Shown: positions 1-9,088 of the stretch, piece after piece
Layout: every line of letters starts with the position of its first letter
Numbering within the stretch: the first letter of the stretch is position 1
From: Gemmatimonadota bacterium
GTDB taxonomy: Bacteria > Gemmatimonadota > Gemmatimonadetes > Longimicrobiales > Gaopeijiaceae
NCBI GenBank assembly: GCA_003248075.1
Contig: QJYK01000267.1
Coordinates: 1-46,430, forward strand
Direction: 5' to 3'
Length of the DNA: 46,430 bases
Notes under the pieces: model-generated
Seen by the model: the letters and a program-made list of their open reading frames with translations, nothing else
The model's database searches: none
Told to the model about the DNA's origin: nothing
Translations under genes and position numbers: made by a program

Positions 1-120
<120 letters not shown>

Positions 121-180
121 GCCGCCGTCCGGCCCTTTTCATTCTCGTTCGTTCGACATCCGACGACCAAAGGAGGACAC

Positions 181-432
181 ATGAGCGAGCCCACCGAGGC
201 CCGGGTCCGAGAGATCATCATCAACGAGCTGGGCGTCGAGCCTGAGAAGGTCACAGACGACGCGTCATTCGTTGAGGACCTCGGGGCCGACTCCCTCGAC
301 ACGGTCGAGCTCGTGATGGCGTTCGAGGAGGAGTTCGGCATCGACATTCCTGACGAAGACGCCGAACAGATGCGCACGGTCGGGGACGCGATCGCCTACC
401 TGAAAAAGAACGCCGAGGTGGGCGAGGACTGA
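181..432 (+). CDS. acpP: acyl carrier protein
   Basis: This 83-residue acidic protein carries growing acyl chains on a phosphopantetheine arm during fatty-acid synthesis. The attachment serine is Ser38 in the motif [18 protein letters not shown], an exact match to the family. Length and acidity are typical. A strong Shine-Dalgarno sequence (AAAGGAGG) lies just upstream of ATG 181. It sits 60 bp after fabG and 19 bp before fabF, so it is probably cotranscribed with both. I see no convincing promoter in the gap after fabG. Confidence 0.97.
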   Translation: MSEPTEARVREIIINELGVEPEKVTDDASFVEDLGADSLDTVELVMAFEEEFGIDIPDEDAEQMRTVGDAIAYLKKNAEVGED

Positions 433-451
433 GGCCGGGGCCGCGTCCGGG

Positions 452-1723
452 GTGATGATGGGAAGCTCTACCAGTCGCGACGAGCGCAGGGTCGTGATCA
501 CCGGCGTGGGCGTCGTGTCCCCGCTCGGCAACGACGTGCCCACGACCTGGGCCAACCTGCTCGCCGGTGTCAGTGGCGCGGACACGATCCGAGCCTTCGA
601 GGCCACCCAGGATTTCGCGACCCGCATCGCGTGTGAGGTGAAGGACTTCGATCCGCTCCTGTACATGGACAAGCGGGATTCGCGACGATTCGACCGCGTG
701 TCGCAGCTCGCCCTGGGGGCGGCCGCCCAAGCCATGGAGTCCGCCGGGTTCGACGGTGTCCCCGGCGGCATGGAGCCCCACCGCTTCGGTGTGGTCTTCG
801 GCAGTGGGATCGGGGGGATCGCCACCTTCGAGGAGCAGCATCGAAAGCTGATCGAGCAGGGCCCCAACCGGGTGAGCCCGTTCTTCGTGCCCATGTTCAT
901 TCCGGACATCTCGGCCGGGTTGATCTCCATGCGCTGGGGCCTTCAGGGACCGAACTACGCCACGGTCTCGGCCTGCGCCTCGTCGGCGCACGCGATCGGC
1001 GATGCCGCCCGGCACATCCGACACGGGGACGCGGACGCCATGTTGGCCGGCGGGGCCGAAGCCACGATCACTCCGATGACGATTGCGGGCTTCGCGTCCA
1101 TGAAGGCCATGTCGACCCGCAACGACGACCCGCAGCACGCGAGCCGTCCCTTCGACCTCCATCGGGATGGGTTCGTGATCGGAGAGGGATCCGGCGCCAT
1201 CGTCCTGGAGGCGCTGGAGATCGCCGAGGCCAGGGGAGCCGAGATCCTGGCCGAGGTGGTCGGGTACGGACTCTCGGGGGATGCGTACCACATCACCGCG
1301 CCACCCCCGGATGGATACGGCGCGCAGAATGCGATGCGCATGGCGCTGCGCTACGCCGGCGCCGAGCCCGCGGACGTCGACTACGTCAACGCCCACGGTA
1401 CGTCGACCATGGCCGACGCCATCGAGACGCTCGCCATCAAGCAGGTTCTGGGAGCACGGGCCTACGAGATCGTGGTGGGCTCGACCAAGTCGATGACGGG
1501 GCACCTGCTCGGTGCCGCAGGCGCGCTCGAGGCCATCGTCTCCATCTTCGCGTGTCGGGAAGGAAAGATCCCCCCGACGATCAACTTCGAAGAGCCGGAT
1601 CCGGCGTGCGACCTCGACTACGCCCACGGCGGGATGGTCGAGCGGCCGGTCCGACTGGCGCTCTCGAACTCGTTCGGCTTCGGGGGCCACAACGTGTGTC
1701 TGGCCATCCGTCGTTGGGGCTGA
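452..1723 (+). CDS. fabF: beta-ketoacyl-ACP synthase II
   Basis: This condensing enzyme joins malonyl-ACP to acyl-ACP in the elongation cycle. The thiolase-fold triad is intact: nucleophile Cys175 in VSACASSAH, His315 in NAHGTSTMADAIET and His351 in KSMTGHLLGAAG. At 423 residues it is normal length for FabF. The start is one of two adjacent ATGs at 452 and 455; an N-terminal tail of about 12 residues precedes the conserved RRVVITGVGVVSPLG. It follows acpP closely and belongs to the same fab operon. FabF rather than FabB is inferred from the GTSTMADAIET motif and the length. Confidence 0.96.
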   Translation: MMMGSSTSRDERRVVITGVGVVSPLGNDVPTTWANLLAGVSGADTIRAFEATQDFATRIACEVKDFDPLLYMDKRDSRRFDRVSQLALGAAAQAMESAGFDGVPGGMEPHRFGVVFGSGIGGIATFEEQHRKLIEQGPNRVSPFFVPMFIPDISAGLISMRWGLQGPNYATVSACASSAHAIGDAARHIRHGDADAMLAGGAEATITPMTIAGFASMKAMSTRNDDPQHASRPFDLHRDGFVIGEGSGAIVLEALEIAEARGAEILAEVVGYGLSGDAYHITAPPPDGYGAQNAMRMALRYAGAEPADVDYVNAHGTSTMADAIETLAIKQVLGARAYEIVVGSTKSMTGHLLGAAGALEAIVSIFACREGKIPPTINFEEPDPACDLDYAHGGMVERPVRLALSNSFGFGGHNVCLAIRRWG

Positions 1724-1826
1724 GCACCCGGCGCGGACCGCTTCCCGCAGAACATCGAGGAGGCGGGGCGCCGGGGCCGCACCCCGCTCCGGACCGCCCG
1801 GGAAATGAGGCCGACCGGGGGCGTCG

Positions 1827-2348
1827 ATGAGGGTCGGAACCGGATACGACTCCCACCGTTTTTCGGCCGACGTGCCGCTGATCCTCGGGGGCGTCGGGAT
1901 CCCGGACCATGCGGGCCTGGAGGGCCACTCCGACGGTGATGCGGTGGCTCACGCGGTGATCGACGCGATCCTGGGGGCCGCGGCCGCGGGGAACGTGGGC
2001 AGCCATTTCCCTCCGGGGGACGCGACCTGGAAGGGGGCGGACTCCATGGAGCTCCTCGCGAAAGCCGTCCACATCCTCGAGGAGCGAAACTACCAGATCG
2101 TGAACGTGGACGTGACCATCGTGTGCGAGTCACCGCGCATCGCGCCTTTTGTCGAGGGAATGAGGGCACGGCTCGGCGAAGTCCTGCGCATCGGTCCGGC
2201 GGGGGTGTCCGTGAAGGGTAAGAGCAACGAGGGGCTGGGATGGATCGGGCGGGGTGAAGGCATCGCCGTGCACGCGGTCGCGCTCGTGGACGCGATGCGG
2301 GGGCTGGACGACGGATGGGTGGCCGACGCGTCGCCTCCCAACGCCTGA
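1827..2348 (+). CDS. ispF: 2-C-methyl-D-erythritol 2,4-cyclodiphosphate synthase
   Basis: IspF converts CDP-methylerythritol 2-phosphate to the cyclodiphosphate in the MEP route to isoprenoids. The 173-residue protein opens with the family hallmark RVGTGYDSHRF, whose Asp and His bind the metal. It also has LEGHSDGDAVAHAVIDA, which includes a further metal-ligand His, and the signature SVKGKSNEGLGWIGRGEGI. It is about ten residues longer than the usual 155-165, at the C-terminus. A gap of about 100 bp separates it from fabF, and no other MEP-pathway gene is visible in the window. Confidence 0.96.
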   Translation: MRVGTGYDSHRFSADVPLILGGVGIPDHAGLEGHSDGDAVAHAVIDAILGAAAAGNVGSHFPPGDATWKGADSMELLAKAVHILEERNYQIVNVDVTIVCESPRIAPFVEGMRARLGEVLRIGPAGVSVKGKSNEGLGWIGRGEGIAVHAVALVDAMRGLDDGWVADASPPNA

Positions 2349-2415
2349 GGAGTCCCCCACGGGCGGTCGAGGTGGCCCCCGTCCGCCGGAGCCGCCCTGA
2401 GGGCCCCCGAGGCGC

Positions 2416-3021
2416 ATGGATACGCTGACGGCTTGGTTCGAGACGATTCCCGCCGCTCTGGCGTACGTTACGCTGGGGCTCGGAGCTGCGCTCGAGAACA
2501 TCGTCCCGGCCGTGCCCGCGGATACCTTCGTGGTACTCGGCGGATTCCTTTCAGGGCGGGCGGGGCTGGAGGTTGGCTGGGTCTTCCTCGCCACATGGGT
2601 CGCGAACGTGGGCGGAGCGCTCGCGATGTATTGGTTGGGGCACCGCCACGGACGGATCTTCTTCGAATACGGCTGGGGACGTCGGCTCCTGAACCCGACC
2701 CAGATGGGGCGCCTGCAACGGTTCTTCGAGCAGCGCGGGGTCCTGGCCATCTTCCTGGCCAGGTTCCTGCCCGGAATCCGCTCGTTCGTGCCTGTCTTCG
2801 CGGGGGTGAGCCATCTTGTGCCCCGCCAGGTGGCGCTTCCCTTGGCCGGGGCTTCCGCCATCTGGTACGGAGGGCTCGTCTGGCTGGGGGCCTTCGCGGG
2901 GCGCAACCTCGAGCAGGTGGTCGCGATCCTGGGACAGGTGAACGCATGGCTCTTCGGGGGGGCCATCGCCGTCTTCCTCTGGCTCCTGTCGTGGTGGATA
3001 CGCACGCGCGGACATGACTGA
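2416..3021 (+). CDS. DedA-family membrane protein
   Basis: This 201-residue polytopic inner-membrane protein belongs to the DedA/SNARE-associated (VTT) family, whose better-studied members act in lipid-carrier recycling and membrane homeostasis. Family features seen are the early LENIVPAVPADTFVVLGGFL, the G-x-x-x-G-rich stretch after VANVGGALAMYWLG, and FLARFLPGIRSFVPVFAGV with its conserved arginines. About four or five hydrophobic segments are visible. The 3' end overlaps xerD by 8 bp, which suggests coupled translation. The transported substrate cannot be told from sequence. Confidence 0.88.
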   Translation: MDTLTAWFETIPAALAYVTLGLGAALENIVPAVPADTFVVLGGFLSGRAGLEVGWVFLATWVANVGGALAMYWLGHRHGRIFFEYGWGRRLLNPTQMGRLQRFFEQRGVLAIFLARFLPGIRSFVPVFAGVSHLVPRQVALPLAGASAIWYGGLVWLGAFAGRNLEQVVAILGQVNAWLFGGAIAVFLWLLSWWIRTRGHD

Positions 3022-3925
3022 TCCAGCGGGCTTCCGGCTCGAGCAGTTCGAGGACTACCTCAGTTTCGAGCGGGGCCTTTCGGACCGGACCGTATCGGCG
3101 TATCGCCGGGACCTTCGCCGCTGGCTCGAGGTGATGATCGAGCTCGGGGCGGGCACGCCCTCGGCGGTCCGGCCGCAGGATCTGCGGGAATGGGTGTTCC
3201 GCATGAAGGAGCGCGGGCTCGCGCCGTCATCCATCCGGCGGGCGCAATCGGCCGTCCGCACCTATTTCTCGTTCCTTCTCGAGGAGGGCGTCGTTCCCGA
3301 CGACCCGACCGAGCGGTTGGAATCGCCCAAGCTCGGGGTGCGTTTGCCGGAGTATCTCACGCACGACGAGGCGCGGCGGCTCGTCGATGCCCCCGACCCG
3401 GATGCTCCGCTCCACTGGCGGGACCGGGCGATCCTCGAGCTCCTCTACGCGTGCGGCCTGCGTGTCTCGGAGCTCACGGAGCTGCCTCTTGCGGCGGTGG
3501 ACCTGGAGGCCGGTTTTCTGACGGTGTTGGGGAAGGGCTCCAAGGAGCGCTTCGTTCCGGTCGGTGCCCCGGCACTCCGAGCGCTGCGCCGCTACCTCGC
3601 GGAGGTCCGGCCCTCGTTGGACCGGGGGGGAGCGGCCGGGCGCGTCTTCCTGAACGCACGTGGAGCTCCGCTGTCCCGTGTCGCCGTATGGTCCTTGGTC
3701 AAGCGCGCCGGTCACACCGCGGGGGTCGCGCGTGAGATCTCGCCGCACACGCTGCGGCATACGTTCGCGACCCACCTCCTGCAGGGAGGTGCCGACCTGG
3801 CGGCGGTTCAGGAGCTCCTCGGCCACGCCGACATCTCGACGACCCAGATCTACACGCACGTCGACCGGGAATACCTGCGCGAGGTGCACCGGCGCTTCCA
3901 CCCCCGTGGAGGGGACCCGCCCTAG
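3014..3925 (+). CDS. xerD: tyrosine recombinase XerD
   Basis: This site-specific recombinase resolves chromosome dimers at dif together with a XerC partner. The 303-residue protein has the SAM-like core-binding domain (about 1-95) and the catalytic domain with all active-site residues: Arg150 (YACGLRVSE), a Lys in [11 protein letters not shown], His245 and Arg248 ([17 protein letters not shown]), His271 ([13 protein letters not shown]) and nucleophile Tyr280. This spacing is one residue offset from E. coli XerD, so XerD is preferred over XerC. The gene sits in a conserved housekeeping context rather than on a mobile element. Confidence 0.92.
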   Translation: MTDPAGFRLEQFEDYLSFERGLSDRTVSAYRRDLRRWLEVMIELGAGTPSAVRPQDLREWVFRMKERGLAPSSIRRAQSAVRTYFSFLLEEGVVPDDPTERLESPKLGVRLPEYLTHDEARRLVDAPDPDAPLHWRDRAILELLYACGLRVSELTELPLAAVDLEAGFLTVLGKGSKERFVPVGAPALRALRRYLAEVRPSLDRGGAAGRVFLNARGAPLSRVAVWSLVKRAGHTAGVAREISPHTLRHTFATHLLQGGADLAAVQELLGHADISTTQIYTHVDREYLREVHRRFHPRGGDPP

Positions 3926-3945
3926 GCGATCCTGAGCTTGGTCGA

Positions 3946-4668
3946 CTACCTGCCGGCGAGGGCCACGATCTGCTCGGACTCGTGGATCCGGCGGCCCGGA
4001 ACCGGCGCACGGGCTGCGGCGACCATGGCCGCCGCCACGGTCTCGGCAGGGATCGGCCGGTAGCGGCGAAGCGGGCCCAACATCACCGGAGATACCAGGG
4101 TCCCGAGCCCCATGCCCAGGCGTTCGATCGGTCGCGAATCACGTCGGCGTCCCTTGAGGAGGGATGGACGGAAGACCTGAATCGACCGGAACGGAAGCGC
4201 CATGACCTCCTCCTCCGTCTCACCCTTCACGCGCAGGTAGAAGCTTCGAGCCCAACGCGAGGCGCCGACGGAGCTCACGAGGAGGAGGTCGCGAGCGCCA
4301 ACCGTCAGGGATGCCCGGGACGCGGCCACCACCGCGTCGTGATCCACACGACGGAAGGCCTCCTCGCTCTTCGCGGTCGCCATGGTGGTGCCGAGGCACA
4401 CGAACGCCTGATCGGCTCGTGCCCCGGCGAGGCCCGCCTCGAGATCCCGGAAGTCGACCCGCGGCGCCGACACCCGCGGTCGGGCCTCGAGGTCGCGGAC
4501 CTCCCGACGGGTCGGCGCGAGGACGCCGGCCAGGCCGGGCTCGGACAGCAAACGTCGGAGCAGCGCGCTCCCCACCAGCCCAGTGGCGCCGAAGACGACG
4601 ACCCTTCGACCCGCTTGACCGGCGGCTGAAGGGCTCGCATCCGCAGGGCGCGCCTCCGGTTCCGTCAG
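3946..4668 (-). CDS. TIP30/HTATIP2-like NAD(P)-binding atypical SDR protein
   Basis: This NAD(P)-binding Rossmann protein resembles human HTATIP2 (TIP30) and bacterial YbjT-type atypical SDRs; its substrate is unknown. The dinucleotide motif [15 protein letters not shown] is followed by [31 protein letters not shown] and the Tyr-x-x-x-Lys-containing [13 protein letters not shown], then [10 protein letters not shown]. The first standard start is GTG at 4575, but it lies inside the glycine-rich loop and would delete beta-strand 1. The frame is open upstream to TAG at 4680, and CTG at 4668 overlaps the S41 stop as CTGA, so I propose that start (240 residues). It converges on xerD with a 20-bp gap. 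Confidence 0.8.
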   Translation of the reverse strand: MTEPEARPADASPSAAGQAGRRVVVFGATGLVGSALLRRLLSEPGLAGVLAPTRREVRDLEARPRVSAPRVDFRDLEAGLAGARADQAFVCLGTTMATAKSEEAFRRVDHDAVVAASRASLTVGARDLLLVSSVGASRWARSFYLRVKGETEEEVMALPFRSIQVFRPSLLKGRRRDSRPIERLGMGLGTLVSPVMLGPLRRYRPIPAETVAAAMVAAARAPVPGRRIHESEQIVALAGR

Positions 4669-6293
4669 AAGCCTCCGCTAGCCCCTCGCGGCGCCGCGCG
4701 CTCGGCCGCGGCGCGCAGGAGGGCCGTCTGGCTTCCGTAGGACGTCAGCATCCGGGCCGCTTCTCGAAGGACCGGATCGCGCTCCATCCGGAAGTCGGCC
4801 TCGCGCCCGACCTGGTCCATGCGCTGGGCAATGGACATGCGAGCGCGCCAACCCAGCCAATCCCGAACCCCGTCGGCGTCCAACGCCGCGCGTGGTATTC
4901 CCTCGTCCGTGAGCTCCTGAAGGAAGTCGTCCAGGCGCTCCGGGGTGAGGGTCGGATCCTCTCCGGCCGCCTGGAGCTCCTTGGCCACCCCGAAGGAGAA
5001 CTCCGCGAGCCGCAGGCCCAGCGGGACCTCCTTCTCACCCGCGATCCGGAGAAGATCGCGCTCTACCAGGGTCAGCGTATCGTCGGCGACCTCGATGTCG
5101 GGGAAGATCCCGCCGGCGGCGAGGAGCTCTCGCCCCGACGACGTGGTCACGCGCGGGAAGGTGTCCAGGTCCTCCTCGAGCGGCCGCATCTCCATGTCGC
5201 GAGCCCTGTGCAGCGAACGCCCCAGGGGCGTCTGCCATTCACCTGTGGTGAACCTGAGGCGACGTCCGTAGGGGAGACGCATGACGGTCTGCACCAACCC
5301 CTTCCCGAAGGTGCGCTCGCCGATGACCAACGCCCGGTCGTAGTCCTGGAGCGCTCCGGCAAGAATCTCGGCCCCCGAGGCCGTGAACCGGTCGACCAGC
5401 ACGACGACCGGCAGGTCCGGCACCCGGACCGGGAAGCGGTCGCGGTAGGATTCCACCGACATGCGGGGCTCGCCGGCGTCCAGAGGCGCTCCGCCCTCGC
5501 GGCTCGCGAGGTTCCCGGCGTCGACCCGCTGTGAGGTGCTGGCCAGCACCGAGCCCGGCTCGAGGAAGATGTCGGCCAGCATGAGCGACTCGTCGAGGAA
5601 GCCCCCCGGGTTGCGCCTGAGATCGATGATGAGTCCGCGCGCGCCGCTGAGCTCACGGAGCGCGGCGTCCATTTCCTGAGCGGCGTTGCGCGCGACCCGG
5701 TCGAGGAGCGCGTATCCGATGTTGCCCTCGAGGACTCCGTAGCTCACTGCCGGCACGTGCACTTCGGCGCGCGTGATCTGGAAGGGAATCGGCTGGTCGA
5801 ACCCGGCGCGCTTGATCCTCACGTCGACGTCCGTCCCGACCGGCCCGCGGATCGAGTCGGCGGCCATGTCGGTGCCCCATGCGGACGCGTCGTGTTCATT
5901 CACCCCGACGATCACGTCCCCGACCTGGAGCCCGGCGTCGTTCGCCGGAGTGGCACGGAACACCGCGGTGACGGTGATCTGGTTGTTCAACAAGGTGATC
6001 TGGAGCCCGATCCCCGAATAGTTCCCGGTGGTCTCCTCCTCCCAGGCCTCCGATTCGACCGGCGTGAAGATCGAGGCGTACGGATCGTGAAGCGACTCGA
6101 TCATCCCACGGATTCCGGCTTCCCACAGTGCCGAGTCGCTGGGGGCGACCATCGCCATCCTCGAGAGCGCCTGCATCGTCTGACGGAAGACCTCGGCCTC
6201 CGGCGTGCTGTTCGCCTGCGTGCGCCGGTCCTGGCCGTGGAGCGGGTGCGCCACCGCGAGCAGCAGGGCGAGCGATCCGAAGCTGCGTCTCAT
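4665..6293 (-). CDS. secreted S41-family C-terminal processing peptidase
   Basis: This is a 542-residue periplasmic serine protease of the CtpA/Prc type. A signal peptide (about residues 1-20, ending LHGQ) is followed by a short helical region, a PDZ domain (about 93-170) starting GIGLQITLLNNQITV, and the S41 catalytic core. The nucleophile is Ser306 in TASGAEILAGAL and the general base is Lys331 in GERTFGKGLVQ; the 25-residue spacing is that of CtpA. About 100 C-terminal residues form an extra helical region that might bind substrate or partner. ATG 6293 was chosen because it starts a clean signal peptide. The stop overlaps the next gene on the minus strand. Confidence 0.92.
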   Translation of the reverse strand: MRRSFGSLALLLAVAHPLHGQDRRTQANSTPEAEVFRQTMQALSRMAMVAPSDSALWEAGIRGMIESLHDPYASIFTPVESEAWEEETTGNYSGIGLQITLLNNQITVTAVFRATPANDAGLQVGDVIVGVNEHDASAWGTDMAADSIRGPVGTDVDVRIKRAGFDQPIPFQITRAEVHVPAVSYGVLEGNIGYALLDRVARNAAQEMDAALRELSGARGLIIDLRRNPGGFLDESLMLADIFLEPGSVLASTSQRVDAGNLASREGGAPLDAGEPRMSVESYRDRFPVRVPDLPVVVLVDRFTASGAEILAGALQDYDRALVIGERTFGKGLVQTVMRLPYGRRLRFTTGEWQTPLGRSLHRARDMEMRPLEEDLDTFPRVTTSSGRELLAAGGIFPDIEVADDTLTLVERDLLRIAGEKEVPLGLRLAEFSFGVAKELQAAGEDPTLTPERLDDFLQELTDEGIPRAALDADGVRDWLGWRARMSIAQRMDQVGREADFRMERDPVLREAARMLTSYGSQTALLRAAAERAAPRGASGGF

Positions 6294-6464
6294 TCGGGGT
6301 CCTCGAGCGTGCGGGAGGCGTGGAAGGTCCGGTTTTCTGTAACCCAGGGCCCCGTGCGGCGTTCCCGGGCGGAGGCGCCTGTGCATGCCCTCCGGAATTC
6401 GTACCTTAGCCGAGGGAGTTCGCCACTCCTCGAGCGAAATGCCAGCCGTCCAGAGAGCCTCGGG
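6294..6464. promoter_or_regulatory. divergent intergenic region between S41 peptidase and nadE
   Basis: These 171 bp separate two divergently transcribed genes and must hold both promoters. On the plus strand TACCTTAG at 6402-6409 fits a TAnnTT-type -10 element, 55 bp before the nadE start, but I find no clear -35 box. No convincing operator palindrome was found. Confidence 0.35.
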
Positions 6465-8273
6465 ATGAGCCCAGCAAAGGTCAGGCCACCGCTTCGGGTC
6501 GCGCTGGTCCAACACAAGCCGCGCAAGGCCGACGTCGTGGCCAACGTTGAAGCCGTGCGCACGACTGCCGCGCAATGGGCCGCACGGGCCGATCTGGTCG
6601 TCTTCCCGGAAGCGAGCCTCTCGGGGTACTTCCTGGAGGGCGGAGTGGACGAGGTCGCCCTGGAGGCCGAACGGGTGGCCGAGATGTTGGGGCCGCCGCC
6701 TCGCGGAGGCCCGGACCTCGCCTTCGGGTTCTACGAGCGTTGGCGCCGCCGCGTCTACAACAGCGTCGCCTACCTCACACCGGAAGATGGCGCCTGGACG
6801 CTCCAGCACGTGCATCGAAAGATGTTCCTGCCCACGTACGGGGTCTTCGACGAGGCGCGCTTCGTCGAGGCGGGCACGGAGATCCGCCCCTTCGACACGC
6901 GCCTCGGCCGCATCGGCCTCCTGGTTTGCGAGGAGATGTGGCATTCCCTGCCCGCGACGATCCTGGCGCTCGGGGGCGCGGAGCTGCTCGTCGTCGTAAG
7001 CGCCTCTCCGGCGCGGGACTTCGGTGCGGACGGCAGGGGGAGGCCCGCCAACCTGGAGCGTTGGGAGCGGCTCGCGCCTGGGACGGCCGTCGAGCACGGC
7101 GTCTTCGTCGTCGTAGCCCAGCTTGTAGGATCCGAAGGGGGCAAACTTTTCCCAGGCGGGTCCCTGGCGGTCGGACCGGACGGCCGGGTCCTCGCACGCG
7201 GACCGCTGCTGGACGAGGGCGTGACCCTGGCGACGCTCGACGCCGCGGCCCTGGACCGGGCGCGCACGGACGCTCCGCTCCTCGCCGACCTGGAGCAGAT
7301 GCTCCCCCATCTGCGGCGCTCCCTGGCGCGGGCCGCGGGGGACGTCGGGGACCGTACCGCCGCGGACGAGGACGAGGAGCGTGTCATCCCGGAGGCGACG
7401 CCGCACCTGACTGGTCGTGGCGACGTGCAGGCCGTCGATCCGGGGCTCCGCGACCCCGGCGCCCTCGATCTCGACCTGGGGCTGGTCGAGCGGGCGCTCG
7501 TCGAGTTCGTGCGGGAAGAGGTCGGCCGGCGGCGCGGCTTCCAGCGCGTGGTGGTGGGGGTGTCCGGAGGGGTGGATTCCGCGGTTTCGCTAGCCATCGC
7601 CTGTCGGGCGCTCGGGCCGGAGAACGTCTTCGGCTTCCGGCTCCCGTACCGAACCTCGAGTCCGGAGAGCCTGGAGCACGCTGAGCTGGTTCTCCGGACC
7701 TTCGGCGCAAACGCGCGCACCATCGACATCAGCGAGTCCGTCGACCGCTACTTCCAGTCGCACGAGCCGGACATCTCGCCGCTGCGCAAAGGCAACCTGA
7801 TGGCGCGGTTGCGCGCTGTCGTCCTCTTCGACCAGTCCGCCAAGCTGGACGCGCTTCCCCTGGGCACGGGAAACAAGAGCGAGCGGTTGCTGGGGTACTT
7901 CACGTGGCACGCCGACGACTCGCCCCCCATCAATCCTCTCGGGGACCTGTTCAAGACCCAGGTGTGGGCGCTGGCGCGACACCTGGGGGTTCCGGACGTG
8001 ATCGTGGAGAAGCCCGCCACGGCCGACCTGGTGCGCGGGGTCACCGACGAGGACGAGCTAGGCGTTTCGTATCATGACGCCGATCCGATCCTCAACGGGC
8101 TCGTCCGGGGATACGACGTCGAGGACCTGGTACGCTTCGGCTTCTCCCGGCCTACCGTGGAGCTGGTGTGGCGGCGCCTGACAGCGACCCACTGGAAGCG
8201 GGAGCTTCCCACGGTGGCCATGCTGTCCTCCACCGCGATCGGCGCCTTCTACCTGCGTCCGGTCGACTTCTGA
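6465..8273 (+). CDS. nadE: glutamine-dependent NAD(+) synthetase
   Basis: This enzyme amidates deamido-NAD to NAD using ATP and ammonia released from glutamine. The 602-residue protein has an N-terminal nitrilase-type glutaminase domain with triad Glu49 (VVFPEASLSGYF), Lys119 (HVHRKMFLPTYG) and Cys155 (LLVCEEMWH). The C-terminal synthetase domain has the PP-loop SGGVDS at 367-372, then LPLGTGNKSERLLGYFT and PINPLGDLFKTQVW. ATG 6465 was chosen because homology begins right after it; the Shine-Dalgarno is weak. Its last 25 bp overlap, tail to tail, the permease gene on the other strand. Confidence 0.95.
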   Translation: MSPAKVRPPLRVALVQHKPRKADVVANVEAVRTTAAQWAARADLVVFPEASLSGYFLEGGVDEVALEAERVAEMLGPPPRGGPDLAFGFYERWRRRVYNSVAYLTPEDGAWTLQHVHRKMFLPTYGVFDEARFVEAGTEIRPFDTRLGRIGLLVCEEMWHSLPATILALGGAELLVVVSASPARDFGADGRGRPANLERWERLAPGTAVEHGVFVVVAQLVGSEGGKLFPGGSLAVGPDGRVLARGPLLDEGVTLATLDAAALDRARTDAPLLADLEQMLPHLRRSLARAAGDVGDRTAADEDEERVIPEATPHLTGRGDVQAVDPGLRDPGALDLDLGLVERALVEFVREEVGRRRGFQRVVVGVSGGVDSAVSLAIACRALGPENVFGFRLPYRTSSPESLEHAELVLRTFGANARTIDISESVDRYFQSHEPDISPLRKGNLMARLRAVVLFDQSAKLDALPLGTGNKSERLLGYFTWHADDSPPINPLGDLFKTQVWALARHLGVPDVIVEKPATADLVRGVTDEDELGVSYHDADPILNGLVRGYDVEDLVRFGFSRPTVELVWRRLTATHWKRELPTVAMLSSTAIGAFYLRPVDF

Positions 8274-9088
8274 GGCCGGCCGCCGATGGGAAGGCGGCGC
8301 CCGGCCGTCAGCGCGACGAAGAATCCGGACGCGGACACCAAGACGATCGCCGCTCCCGAGGGGAGATCCCAACTCCAGGAGAGCCAGAGTCCGATCAGCA
8401 CGGAGCCCACCGCGGACGCGACGGCCACGACGAGCATCCCTCCGAGGGAACGGGCCAACGCCTGTCCGGTGGCAGCAGGGATCACGAGGAAGGCGGAGAC
8501 CAACACGATACCGACCAGCCTGAGCGCCGCCACGATCGTCACCGCCAGCAAGGTCAGGAGCATGAAGCGGAGGCGACCCGCGGGGAGGCCCGCGGCGAGC
8601 GCCGCCTCCTCGTCCACGCCGACGAAGAGGAGCTCCTTGAAGTACCAGCCCAGGAGGCCCAGGCCGGTGAGGCACAGGCCCGCGATGGGGAGCACCTCTT
8701 CGGAGCGCACCGAGAGAATGTTGCCGAAGAGATACGCCATCAGATCCTGGCGATAGGCGGGGGAGAGGCTGATCAGCACGACGCCGAGCGCCATCGAGGT
8801 CGGGAAGAACACTCCGATGGCGGTGTCCTCGGAGACCTCGCGTCGACCGCGGATCCAACCGATGACCCAGGCGACGAACACCGTGAACACGGCGGCCGCG
8901 AGGAGAGGGGGGACGCCCAGAACGACCCCCAACGCCACCCCGCCGAGGGCTGCGTGCGAAAGACCGACCCCGACGAAGGCCATGCGGCGTAGCACGACGA
9001 AGAACGACAGGACGGCGCAGGTCACACCCAACAACGTGCCCGTGACCAGCGCGCGCTGGACGAACGCGTACCCGAGGAAATCGCTCAC
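8249..9088 (-). CDS. metal ABC transporter permease (ZnuB/MntB family)
   Basis: This is the membrane subunit of an ABC-3 family importer for zinc, manganese or iron. The 279 residues contain about eight or nine hydrophobic segments and the family stretches FFVVLRRMAFVGVGLSHAAL, VDEEAALAAGLP and VGIVLVSAFLVIPAATGQ. GTG 9088 is chosen because it overlaps the ATPase stop as GTGA. The last 25 bp run into the 3' end of nadE on the opposite strand, which leaves no room for a conventional terminator outside coding sequence. Metal specificity cannot be decided from this subunit. Confidence 0.93.
   Translation of the reverse strand: MSDFLGYAFVQRALVTGTLLGVTCAVLSFFVVLRRMAFVGVGLSHAALGGVALGVVLGVPPLLAAAVFTVFVAWVIGWIRGRREVSEDTAIGVFFPTSMALGVVLISLSPAYRQDLMAYLFGNILSVRSEEVLPIAGLCLTGLGLLGWYFKELLFVGVDEEAALAAGLPAGRLRFMLLTLLAVTIVAALRLVGIVLVSAFLVIPAATGQALARSLGGMLVVAVASAVGSVLIGLWLSWSWDLPSGAAIVLVSASGFFVALTAGRRLPIGGRPQKSTGRR

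Noticed and set aside
251-1690. Long minus-strand open frame (479 codons) opposite fabF
   Set aside because: It is the complement of a clearly conserved gene. Its translation is Arg/Gly/His-rich with no recognisable domain, as expected from high G+C antisense frames.
3014-3925. Tyrosine recombinase as a phage or island integrase
   Set aside because: Catalytic residue positions match chromosomal XerD, and the gene lies among housekeeping genes with no att sites or cargo. It is also more than 40 kb from the ssrA repeats.
5757-6464. Upstream in-frame extension of nadE by about 236 codons
   Set aside because: The extension lies antisense to the S41 peptidase and has no homology features. NAD synthetase homology starts right after ATG 6465.
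6294-7406. Upstream in-frame extension of the S41 peptidase by about 370 codons
   Set aside because: It is antisense to nadE, and a clean signal peptide begins at 6293.
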